Shown here one piece after another: positions 38,954 to 55,422 of a DNA stretch of 64,000 nt. A program made the translations under genes and the position numbers. The notes under the pieces are model-generated. The model saw only the letters and a program-made list of their open reading frames with translations. It was not told the origin of the DNA and did not search any database. The number at the start of each line of letters is the position of its first letter. Within the stretch, counting starts at the first letter, position 1. Source of the stretch: Oscheius onirici (taxonomy: Eukaryota > Nematoda > Chromadorea > Rhabditida > Rhabditidae); contig OW051468.1 in the NCBI GenBank assembly GCA_932521025.1, positions 6,448,064 to 6,512,063 on the forward strand, in the 5' to 3' direction.

Positions 38954-41768
38954 CTACAGCTTGAGGTCTTCTTTCGGTGCGTCGCTTGGTGGAGGATCTG
39001 TCGTCACGGATGGCCCAATGTCGACCGGCTCGACTCTAATTATTCCGTACTCGTCGGCGTATTGGATCGGTTCACAGAATCTGCAATTTGTTGCTTTCAC
39101 TTTTTTTAGTTTCAGAAGCAGAACCATAATAATACAGTAAGTATAGTCGTCAAAAATTTTGAGAAACGAGGCTGACCTGTCACTTTCGACGGTAATAATG
39201 TATTGGCAGAGACCTGGTTCCTCTATGGTCAGAGTCACTGTTCCGAGCATCTGTTGACCCTGTTTGCAGCGCAGACGGACTTCGGCACTTCTGAAAAAAC
39301 TCTTGACAAAATTTTGAGAAAAATAAAACCTGTGTGCCTTGTTCTCGTGACAGACGTCTCCCATAGAGTACAGATGCGAAACTTGAAGGATTTTGTCGTC
39401 ATACTGAAAGAAACTGATTGATTTTCCTAAGTTTCAAACCAACTTCTTTCGGTTCTCTGTTTTCCGGACTCTGATCGACCCATGCCTTGTGAATTTCCCC
39501 ATCGAAACGGCCCAAAAGATGCTCGACGACTCTATTCGGACCCTCGTAGTGCATTTGCTTGATCTAAATTGAGGTAACTGAAGATTTTTTGGATCTCCTG
39601 GACCTTAGCCGTCCCATGAAATAAAGACCGTCCCAAAATTCTTCTTTTTTTGGGAATTTTTTTTTTGCGGAAATCCGTTTTTCCAGTTTTCTTCGCATCT
39701 ATTGGGATTTCAATTTTTTATGGTCTTCACGCAGCATTTCAGATAATGACGATTAAAATATTGGTAAATAATACACACAATACACATATGGAACAATTGG
39801 TTCTTTCGATAAATTGAGATTATAATTAGAGTGAGACAGAGCGAGAGACAAGTCAAAAAAGGGAGAAATCAGAATTAGGGAACGGGGTAGTCTGAAGGGA
39901 GCTCGATCATGATTCTGGCAAACATTTGCTTGCGTTCGAAGAAACGACGGAACATATAGGTCGAGAGATACGAAGAAATTGAATTTGAGGGGATTCCGCC
40001 ATAGAATCATGGACTCTGTGGCTAAACCTCTCGCCGCCTGTCTGAATCAATCTAGAATGAAAAAAATGGATAAAATTACAAAAAACGAGGAAATTTTTTT
40101 GTTAAAACTGCCTGGATTGTCATTATCTGAAATGCTGAGTGAAGACCATAAAAAGCAAAAAAAAAAAAATCAAAAAAAAAATTCCCAAAAAAAGAAGAAT
40201 TTTAGGACGGTCTTTCTCCCCGGACGATCCTTCTTTCATGAGACGGTCTTTATTTCATGGGACGGCTAAGGTCCAGGAGAGCCGATTTTTTATCCAAACG
40301 CACCGTTTTTCCATAGCAAATCTCAAAAATCCACCAGCCTTGGTCAGCCGTGATGCACTCTTGACCCGTGAGAATCAAGTCGACCGTCTCTTTTAGGATT
40401 TGCTCATTGGGAAAGGGGCTGGATAGGGTCCTGAAAATGTTCTTTTTCGCAAATGAACAATCAGAACTTGCCATCCTTGACGCGGTTTTCCGACCAATCT
40501 CATCGGAATTTCAGCTTCGGCCTCGTGAAAAAGGTCATTCTCCTTCATCAGATCCCGTACAGCTTCTTGCAATATCTTGGGATCGACGTCCGAGAGAATC
40601 TTGATCACGTATTCCTACAAAATAATTGTTTTTAAACTGTTTGTCCTACTCTGCAGAACATGTATCCCCAGAGCCTACGGGTTAGCAAATCGTGAGTGTA
40701 GAAGATATGGTAGTTACAGTTGTCAATCTGATCCTCAATAGGCAAATCTTTACAGTCCATATTATCGGGACACGGTTCGAACAGTAGGTGAACAGTGTTT
40801 TTTGAAATAAAAAAGAGGAAGCTCCACTTGACAGAAAGAGTAACCAGAAATAACCTACATTTTTGAAGTTGACCTCGTGCGACTTTTCCATTTCTGCCAC
40901 TGCACTGGGCTTAGCCGGAGCCTCTTCGTCGACGTTGTAGCAATGAATGTGCTTGTTCTTCTTCGGTTTGAGCCTGTAGGCCGGATGGGAACAGAGTCGA
41001 CTCGTCATGATGATGACCTCGTATTTGCAGGTCGAAATCTCCGTGTAGGACAGAAAGTGGTGTTTGTACTCCTCGCTACAGACGTAGAGAACGTTGGCCG
41101 TCCGGGGTCCGTTGATCAGATCACAGTGAGTTCCTTGAACGTAGGAGACGTTGAAATAGGCCCGTTCTTCGCCCTCGACCATCTTCTTCGGCGGGTTCAT
41201 CTGCTCAATTTTGGACATTCCCTGGAATTTATGAATTCTCTAAAATAAGATAAAACTCACGACAGAAACATAGTCTTGCTTGAAGTTGCCCAAATAGAAC
41301 TCGGTCCTCTTTTTCGTGTTCTTGTCCTCATGAAATTGGACGAGGAACCGTCCATGACAGAGCTCGTAGAACCAGTAGGTGTCCTGTCGATAGCTGCACA
41401 GCTTGTCATTGGACAGCGGAGCCAGCAGTTCAGCCGGACTTGGACCAGAATAGATCGCCGTCGGGGCAATGTTCTGAACTGTTGTTTTGCCAAAAAAAGA
41501 GAAAGAGTCACCACGTCCGTCGTCTCCGGAAGTTGACAGACATAACGCTCGTCCTTTCCGGACCGAATGGCCAGATAATTGTCACTGGGCAGATCCAGAT
41601 GCTTCAGAAGCTCTTCCGGATCCGGAGCCTCGGCTATACTGTGGTAGGTGATGTCGTGGAAGATACTACAATGGAAATTTTTTTGACAATAAACGATAAT
41701 AGTCACCTGTCATCAATGTAGGCTGTCTGGACGGAGATGAGCAAGAAGACCGATATCCATGGTTTCAT
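38954..41768 (-). CDS. Erlectin/OS-9-like ER lectin with two MRH domains
   Basis: Start at 41766-41768 gives a signal peptide (MKPWISVFLLISVQTAY). MRH domain 1 contains YWFYELCHGRFLVQFHE, then THCDLINGPRTANVLYVCSEE and STCKYEVII. MRH domain 2 contains GWWIFEICYGKT, HLLGRFDGE, GDVCHENKAHR, RLRCK and CQYIITVES. Two mannose-6-phosphate-receptor-homology domains are the hallmark of ERLEC1 (XTP3-B); OS-9 has one. These luminal lectins read trimmed N-glycans on misfolded proteins and pass them to the HRD1 ERAD complex. No C-terminal membrane segment is seen. The intron between the two halves of MRH2 carries a 685-bp inverted-repeat element beginning about 20 bases after the donor. Confidence 0.85.
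39595..40279. mobile_element. 685-bp inverted-repeat element in erlectin intron
   Basis: Terminal inverted repeats begin CTCCTGGACCTTAGCCGTCC and match over about 40 bases. The similarity continues inward through a T/A-rich segment to arms 39595-39750 and 40119-40279. The right arm has an extra insertion near 40210-40240. The 368-base centre carries no transposase; it has one 26-codon minus-strand frame (39875-39955). Confidence 0.7.
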
Positions 41769-42984
41769 CTAGAAGTTGGAGATTGGATGAGACAATACAG
41801 TGAAATGAGAGTAAGGGCTAGTTACTTGGGGATATGGGATGCTATTGATGGATAACGTTAGAGGAATATGACCCAAACTCCGAAGATAGCCTCTGTTCAG
41901 AGACTGAAAACGTTCAGAACGATACAAGCCTCAAAAAGGCTAAAAAACAGAAAGGACACCTTTGAATGGGAAGGGTAGCTTTACTATACGGAGTGGAATA
42001 TTTCAAGCGAACTATAGCTATAAAGCTTTTTTAAAAGTCGAAAGCTTTAGTTTTATAACAGCTTCTAAAAGTTCAACAAGAAGAAACAGGATAGCTGCAA
42101 TAAGGTTAGGAAAACGTTAAGGGAAATCAATACAACCTTGGCTTTTGGACGACGATTGTCAACCCAAGTTCAGGTTCTACCAGTTATGTTCGGCTGGATG
42201 CAAACTGAAAGTTTGTTAGGATGCCGATAAAAACAATACATTTGTTAGAAATTCGGGAAAGGGGGAAAGAGACAGGAAAACATTGTTTTAGGTTCGAGAA
42301 GAGGACAGATTCTGATCACCTTTTGAGAGATAAAAGAGAAGAAAACGACCGAGTAGAACAAATTGTTGCAATAGTTCGTAGAAATGTAGAAATCCAGAAA
42401 GGCAATAAGTCTTCGTAGACTAGTGTGTCCCACGCCAATTTGCGTACTGGCCTAGTAAGTCCTACCGCTGCGTAGACTTTGACACGCGGCCTTCCTCAAA
42501 CTTATTCAGCCTTTCCTCAGATTTGAGAGCTCCCACTGTTGCAATCAGTTCACGGAGGGATTAAGAAGTTCGAATGGTTTCTCCTTCTCTCTAATTTTCT
42601 TTCGAACGAACCAAAAGTCTGTCATTGAAACAGCCCAACTATACGAGTACCAAGCTCAGAATACTGTCTCCAACGTCAATTTTTCTAGAGATCAATTCAT
42701 ACGAGCACCTTTGCCTTCATACAGTCAGACCAAAAAAAGGATCTAGGCCAAATTCTCTTCTGATCCTTGACTCAAGAGTTTTTCGTGCTAAAAGCTGAAT
42801 TTGAAAGTGCCGTAGTTTTTTTGACCTCACTACAACCATAGTACACCTTCTCTTTGCCGCCACTATTTAAAACATAAACAGTTTGAGAATAGCCCTCTCG
42901 TCAGTCTCTTGCCCATAAAAACTCTCGTTTCAGATGAGCCAATAACCGAGCCAGCGTAGTTTCTTCAAGTATTCAGAAGTAGTC
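41769..42984. other. Intergenic region between divergent genes
   Basis: About 1.2 kb upstream of both the erlectin gene (minus) and the long ZnT gene (plus). No exon, repeat or RNA gene was recognised. Confidence 0.45.
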
Positions 42985-47834
<4,850 letters not shown>

Positions 47835-48097
47835 TCTCGCATCTCTTCACTTCTAGTCCATCTGCCTCTGTCTGTCTGGGTTACGGCTACTCTCCTTGTT
47901 TTCTATTGTTCTCTCTCTGTTGAAAGATGGGTTTCTGTGTAGGCGCTCTGTGATACCAAATATTCTATCGAATGTTATTTATTAAAAGCCAGTCTGTCAA
48001 GTACATGTCTTTTTTCTCAATGTCAGGAACAGTTTGAAGGCAATCGTAAAGCAATAATTAACAAGAACATTTTAAACACTGAGATCAAATTGTCTTC

Positions 48098-51090
48098 CTA
48101 GTCGGATTCAGGTCGAATGCCTTCGCTCTTCTGTCTTTCAATCAGATGCTCAGTATAGCGTGGCATGACCACATGGAAGTCGTCCGCCGTGAAAACATCC
48201 ATGTGATGCAAAATACAGGCCCAGTTGATGGCAATCCAGTCTCCTTTTGGCGTCGCAATGATTTCCTTCTCCTTCTGTTCGAAAAAGTCCAGCATTCCAC
48301 GTCGAACTCCCAACTTGTCCACATATTTGAATTCGTCTTTGAGCAGGAAAGTGTTGATGAGGATGGCCATTGGAAGAAAGTCCTTTGGAAAGTCCGGTAA
48401 GTTCCGGAGTCTCTGCAACACGGATATTTTATTCACGCTACTTTTTCTCAGATATAATTTGATCGTTCTAAAGGTTGGTAAATCGCTTCAAGATCCATGG
48501 GTACCTAAATTTATCTTCTTTTGGAACCAAATGGTGATTTCGAAGATTACTAACGATTTTTTCTTACAGCATTTTTCAGTCTATTTAAACCGATAAAGAC
48601 TCGCTGCTACCGTTAAAGTTCTAGCTTTCGTACTTGACCACAACTTTGCAAAACATCAGAAAAGTATAGCTTTGAGCCAGAAATATAAATAAAACGCGAA
48701 TCAACTAACCCTGATGGACTCTCTCACAACCCAGTCGTTGGGACATTTATGTCGGACCCAGGAGAACTGCTGGTGCTTTCCGGTACGGTACGGAACTCTA
48801 AATTATGCTTTTGTTGCTCCAAAGAACAGTAAACTCACTCCTCCTGAACAATTGGAAACAACTGTTCGTCATCGGGAATCGGGCCTGGGCCGTTACCTCT
48901 TGGTCCTTCCCACTCGGTCAGCTCTTCACCCCGAACCTTGAAACCTTTCTTCGCCACTGCTCTCGATACCAAAACTGTGCCATCATCCTGATAAAGAATA
49001 TGAATTGGTGAACTTTTTTTAAGCGAACCTTGTATTCAAAATGAAGCTCTGGAATCAGTCTATCCAGACGCTTCACATGTTCTCCGAGATTCTTGTACTT
49101 CTCGTGAGTTACCGGACACTGACCATTTTCAGAAATAACCAACTTCTGAAAGATTCCGTTAGTTTCTTGGAAAAGAAGAAACTACCTTCTGTTTGACCTT
49201 GTCAACGAATCGTACCGGCTTCTCAAACTCTGCTTCAGTCAAAGAAAGTCTTTTCAGAATCTGCCTCTTCTCTTCGATTATGTCCCAATCTTCTACAGCA
49301 TGTTCATTCGACAGCTCGTAGGAAATGAAAGGAAGTTCCGATTCCTTTTTCAGTTTTTTAAGCATCTTTGCCAGTTCTTCGACCTGCAGGCGGGTCTTTA
49401 TCCAACTTTTGACAGAAGTTAGATCGAAGGAGAGATTCATTGCAACGGCTTGTTCCTCAGTACTGAAATATTTCTTTCTTTTGGCTACAAAAATGTGATG
49501 GACACTTCTTACAGTATCCAAGATCAGTATCCTGTACTTATCGCACAATTTAAGACGTATCTGCCATAGCTGTTTAGGGCGCCCCATTTCGAAGACTTTC
49601 TTCTCAAAAAACTGAACTCACATGACAGGGATTCCAGACTCGAGAAAGTCAAACTTGAATTCGGCTCCAGACATGGTGCCCATGGTCTTGACACCGTAAA
49701 ACTTCTTCCGAATTGAAGCCTCTTTCTTTCCTCGTCGATGGAAAGCACAGTCGGCTTCGACTTTAGCCACAAAGAAGGCCGCACTAAAATTAAGAACAAA
49801 CTGTAGTCTGTAATCCGGACTTACTCGAAGCGCTGATCGTTCCTGAACATCTCGTAGCAGATGTTGACACCGATCTCCCGAACAGACGTCAGATTTCCGT
49901 CGAACACTTTTCTGATCTGAAAGGAAATCTGTGGAACAAAAATCATCACCAAACCTCTTTTAAAATACCTCCTTCAAACATAGCCATTTTGACCTCGACG
50001 TCCATGTTTTCAACTTCCAAACTCTGGATCTTGAAGAACTCAAGTGTCAGTATCTCTTGACAGTTCTTGTCAAGAGCTTCCAAAATCTGCTCGATCTTTT
50101 GCTTGTTGTTCTCCGCGGTGTCTCGTCGTACAGATGAAGCTCTTCGTCTTCTGTCTGTCTCCTCCTCCAGCAGATCGGAGAAGAGAAACTTTTCAGAAAC
50201 GGCTCGGAGCTTGTCTGGAAATGGTATTCAATATACCTGTCCACTCGACTTACCAATAATATCGAATTCATCAGACTTTTCTTCAGAGACCTCGTTCATT
50301 TGATCTGTTGTGTCTGGGAGAGCATCAATTTCCATTTGATTCTCTAAAACTCTCATAAGAAATCGAAGTTAATCACTTTACTTACCGTCACCCTCGTCAA
50401 GGAGATCAATTGAAACAGGGCCAAGTGTTGACTCCTTCTGCAGAGCCCTCTTCTGATTTTTGCCACCTAAGTTTGCACGAAAATTCCAATGAAACCCAAT
50501 AACTTACTTCCAGGCGGACGTCCTCTGCGTTTCTTGACTTTACCATCATCTTCCATCTTCTTGTCTGTTGATTCTTTTCCAGAGCTACTGGCTTGCGCAG
50601 CACATTCGATGAGTTTACCGGGACCTCGTTTGTTCATATCCAGCGGGATATCATCCGATCGAGTCTCTCCTGTGTTCTGAACAACTTGCTGCGAAATCGA
50701 TCGACTACCACTTACAGTAGCTTTAGCTCTACCTCGCTTCTTTTTTCTCTTCTTGATCTTTAGTTCAGGCTTTTCTTCTCCAGTTCCTTCCATTTCCAAG
50801 ATCTGTTCTCCTTGACCAGGAGCCGGCTGTCCTTCTTCAGCCTCTCGTCCAAACTTCAGTCTTCCTCTACCAGCTCTTCTCCGGTGGCCACCGCGTCTAC
50901 TCCTCTTGACGATCTGTGGTACAGCTGTGTCTTTTCCACTTCTCTCCACTTCCATGACATCATCAAAGCGATCGGGAACTCGCTGACCTGCTTCAGAGCC
51001 TTCTCCAAAAGAACGTCTACCAGTTCCTCTTGGTCGTCCACCAGAGCCCCGTCCAGATCCTCTTGGTCGTCCACGACGTCCTGTCTTCAT
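48098..51090 (-). CDS. AT-hook nuclear protein, unknown
   Basis: About ten exons. The N-terminal 210 residues are basic and contain several AT-hook cores (RRGRPRGS, GGRPRGT, KRRGRPPGSK), the minor-groove DNA-binding motif, spaced by acidic and Lys/Arg patches. The rest is a conserved-looking globular region, for example KKFYGVKTMGTMSGAEFKF, NGQCPVTHEKYKNLGEH, KHQQFSWVRHKCPNDWVV and GDWIAINWACILHHMDVF, ending RPESD. No enzyme motif is visible. Probably a chromatin-associated factor. The upstream TTG-initiated extension is rejected in favour of ATG at 51088-51090. The domain family of the C-terminal half is not recognised. Confidence 0.65.
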
Positions 51091-52323
51091 TCTTTGTCGG
51101 GTTAGCAAATCAAAAGGAGGAGCAGGGTGTTGGACTGGAAGCTGTGCACTTCTTTTAAAAAGCTGTCAAAACCCCGCCAAAATAGAAGTTTTCGCCGGAA
51201 CGAGAAGTCATGAAAATACGCAAAACCTGCTTACCGTAACCGTTATTACTCTTTTGAGTAAATATTGTATTTTCTTCTGTAATCAAGAAATCTTTTATTT
51301 CTCTTTGTTCAGTAATACTAGGCTGTTATAAAAGGGGAAAAACAAAGATTATTAATGAGGGAAAATTTTGGAAAGTTAAAAAAAGCTCCAGTACTGTTCT
51401 CTGACCTTGACTCTCGTCCCGACTGCACTCTTATTAGCTCTCGATTGATTCTCCAAAACCACAACTTTTCATCTTCTGACTGGCTTCTTCCATAGGGCCG
51501 GGTCAACGCCGTCATGGGTAAACAGTCGGCTAGCCTCTTGGCGACTCACACATGCTGCGCCTCCTTATTCTCTTATCTTCATTCGTTTTATATTAAAAAA
51601 CTTGTTTTCAGAGAGTTGGTGGCCGACAGCCCACTGATTAGGGAGCTTTGAAGGTGAGTAAAGGGAAGTGAAATTTCAGTGTTTTCCGAACAATAGCGTT
51701 TACCACTTTTTGCTCATTATGAAAGGATCTGTCGTTTTCCGAATGGGTGAACTGTTTTTAGTTTAGAAATTACGTTTTGGAAACTAGGAAACTAGGAAGG
51801 CAGCTAGAATAAAAGGTCTGGGTATTCAACTCAGGAAAAGAACAGTTTATTCCTAAAGTGGACAGTTTACAAATTGCGGTGCCTGGAAAAAGAACTCGAT
51901 TAGATTGAGTAGACAAGAAATAGTAATGATAGAAAATTAAATGGAGGTCGGGAATAAACTGTTTTGGAAGTTACGTTGCTCTGAATCAGCCCGGTCATTG
52001 TTTTTTCTCTTCATTTCCTGTCCATTTCCCATTCTCCCCAAAAGGCGTGAATGTGCGGAATATTTTGCTGTCTTCAGGCAGACAGTGAGTTTTCCCACAG
52101 CTGGATATTGACAAAACCAGTCTATCGGATTGACCATTTTCCAAAGCGGTCATTATCCGTTCGCCCCATTCAAATCCCCCATTCGTTTCATAGAAAACGA
52201 CCATATCAAAAGTGGAAAAGTGGCAATAGGCACAGGAAGGCGTCGACTATAAACAAAACGGCCGTACCATAACATAGACGTTTGCGACACACAATCCGTC
52301 TCCCTTTTCCTCTTCCTAAAGTC
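51091..52323. other. Shared upstream region with a probable noncoding exon
   Basis: Between the divergent AT-hook and kbrl-1 genes. A TTTTCAG at about 51610 followed by a 42-base segment ending GAAG|GTGAGT at 51652-51653 looks like an untranslated first exon of kbrl-1. Otherwise nothing is seen. Confidence 0.35.
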
Positions 52324-55223
52324 ATGAGGAAGCTGTCAGATAAGCGAAAATCCATCAGCATGACGGTTCTCAGTGTGCTAGAGAAACGTGACGATCATGG
52401 TAATAATTCCACCCACATTCTTCTCCTTTCTAAACTGCTTTATTTACTTTTCTTCTATTCTGTTCAGTGCTAACATTCGATCTTGAGCAACAAATCCACC
52501 AAAGAGATATTCAGTCATTTGACATCCACTTCGGTTTTGGTTCCAATGTGCGAATAAGACGTATAAACAGAGCTAATGTTAAGAAGAAATTTTTTGTTAA
52601 ACCTAGCGATTATTCTTCGTTAGGCTCCAAAGTGTTCCCATGGAAGAAACGAATGTCTTTATGATGCAATTACTAACGGAAATTGTAATTTTAGTCAAAG
52701 TTTGTGATGGGACCATAAAGTCTCGTGGGTCTCAACAATGAATCAAGGTTCCGACAAAAATTCTTCCTTTTCAATTGTTCACATTGTTTTGACAGAGGGC
52801 TGAAAGGGCTTTTTTGTCTATAAGACTAGCAAAAAGTTCAGAAGAGAGCGACACTGTTCGTCCTCTACCTCCAACCCTTCCGGGTCGACGCCGGTCAGTT
52901 TTCGGCTTCCTCGGTCAACCGAAACCGCCTCCAGCAGCCAAAGAGAAGAGAAGGTGAGAGCATTCTATTGAAACAACTTTCCTCTTAGATTCTCCATTAC
53001 TGCCGCCTTTATCGGTACACCTTCAGTCCAGAGAGAAGAGTTTTATCCAAACTCATCAAAGGAGAGTAATAGTGGTGAGTTGGGAGTGTTCGCAGCTGGC
53101 ACCAGGGTTTTTTGTCCGAATCGCCTGTCTCTCCCTCCTTCCTCTTCTTATTAGTCAATCCCTTCTCTCCCTGGAAACGTGTTGCATCTGGAACTCGTCG
53201 CGTCAGAATTAGCATTTTACAACTTGCCTCAGGGTCACCCTCCGTCCCCTTTCAAAAAAGTCAGGGCTCCATCAACAATTTTATCTAGCCACTCTGATCA
53301 GTCTCCCAGGCTTTAATGTTGCCGAAATGGGACTTGGAAAGTTTCGATTGTGTGTCATTCTCCCTCTCTCCTTTTTTGAATTCAACCACTTTCAACACCA
53401 ATGCTTTCCCAAGAAGGATTAGTAGACATAAACACTTCTCTGAGAAGTATCTTTAACGAGTTCTATTCATATTTTTTTCATTTCTCGTACTTTTCTAACG
53501 TTCAAGCTGCGTACTTTCTGTTATTGGGTTCTTTGCCGTCATGCTCTACCAACTATAGTTACAGTTTTCGAGTAATTACAATACAGAAGAAGTTTTATTA
53601 CCCACTGCACTCTACTTTCATGAGCTCGCCTGTATACAACTCCTTAGTTACTAAAATCTAATGAAGACCTTTTTATGAAAATTTCATGTTTCCTCAGCTG
53701 TCCGTGTGACTTTGTTTGACTATCCATGTCCTCTCCCACTTGCCATTCTAATGGATTCTTCTGATGAGAGCACTGATCCCATCGGATTTGCTAGGTATTC
53801 CTTCTTTCCCAGCCTCTTTTTCTTTCCTGACCCAAATGATTCAGTATGGTCACGGCCATTATCACTATTCGCGGCAGATCCAAGTCTAGAACTCGGGCCA
53901 AAAAACTGCTGGCCAGTATCTCACAAGAAAATTCTAACACAGTGTACAGAACAGACAATGGTACATTGAAATGTTCATTCAAAAACAGAGATCCAATTCC
54001 AGAAGTAGACTACTTGCCTGGACTGGCCCCACTCGCTGATTCGGAGGTTCCGATAAGTTTGGGCTTCGCCGACGGCTGGGATCATAGGATTGTGTTCAAT
54101 ACTGGTAAGAGAAGAGCAGATCAAACAAGAAAAGACTTCTAGCGAATCCAAAGTACGCATTTGGGAGACGGAACGAGTCGGCCGAGTTGATGGGACGAGC
54201 CATGAGGGTCGTGGTCTGTGGAGCACGACGGGTCGGCAAAACTGCCGTTTTGAAACAGGTTGCTTGTGTCGAGGACATCACCACTCAGGTAATCTTATAA
54301 TGGAAACGCATAAGGAAATAGTGGAAATAAGTTGGATAAAAAACCGATCGAGTTCCATTGAAAATATAAGTCAAGAATGTCAATAGAAAAGCAACAACCG
54401 AAATTTTTCAGTCAGACAGTTCAATCATGATATTTGAGACACAATGCCTTTCGTAACCGATTCTAGTCTGATACAAAGGACCTGGGCTTCATAAACCGGC
54501 TCATTGTCTAACCAAAGTAGTACCAAAGTCCTCCTGAGATCTCGTGACCGGGTAACTAGTTTTATCGACGATTATTTCCAATTTTGACTGCTAGAGAGTA
54601 TGATATATGACATGATAGATACCTTCAAAGGATAGTATTTAGCAATACGAGCCGACGATAGACGACACGTACCAGGTTCTACTGGAAGAGACTGATCGAC
54701 CCAGAGAAATATTAATTTTCCATGATACCGGAGGAATTCCCGACTACGGGCCGGTAGAGTTGAAGAAGGCGTATCTTCAGGTATTTTCACAAAGAATCTC
54801 TTGAAGAGACTCTGTTTCAGGTAGCCGACGCCTTTGTTCTAGTCTATTCCGTGGCAGACCACGAGTCGTTTAATCGAGTCGACTTGTTGCGAAAGTACAT
54901 TGAGCAGCATCATTCGAAGGAGAAAAAGGAAGTTCCAATTGTCGTTCTCGGCAACATGCGAGAGCAGGCGATTCGGAAAGTCGACTCGGATTTCGCACAT
55001 GCTTGGGCAGCCAAAGCCAAAGTGAAGTTGTTCGAGGTCTCGGCCAAAGAGAGAAATTCTCTTGTCGACTTTGTTCACTACCTCGGACAGAGACACTTTC
55101 ATCCAATTAGTCAGTTTTTGGAATATTTCCTATGTTTTCTCGTTTTCAGAAGAATCCAAGTTTTCTCTATCGAAGAAATTGAAGTCGGAAAAGTCCAATG
55201 CTGCCATTTTGATGGACTTCTAA
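52324..55223 (+). CDS. kbrl-1: KappaB-Ras-like small GTPase with long N-terminal extension
   Basis: Nine exons that close in phase. The GTPase core starts [19 protein letters not shown] near 54201 and includes [59 protein letters not shown] and LFEVSAKER. It matches NKIRAS/kappaB-Ras, which binds IkappaB and slows its degradation in vertebrates. As in that family, the residues equivalent to Ras Gly12 and Gln61 are changed, and the NKxD motif is degenerate (GNMR), so hydrolysis and specificity are probably atypical. About 190 residues of Ser/Arg/Pro-rich sequence precede the core (exons 52324-54130), much longer than vertebrate kappaB-Ras. The C-terminus is basic and lacks a CAAX box. Confidence 0.82.
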
Positions 55224-55422
55224 CAAACGTTTTCAGCGTGCCTACACAACTTACAGGTGTTCATCAGGTTCCTTACTTATCCTTGTGTAAATAAATTTGA
55301 TTTTTTTACAATAACTTTGGACCCTTTTTCAAAGTGGAATGGTATGACAAGGTATCAAACTCGGCGATGCCAATTACCTATGGTGACATTGTGCTTAGTG
55401 ACTCTTTGAAAATGATCCTTCT

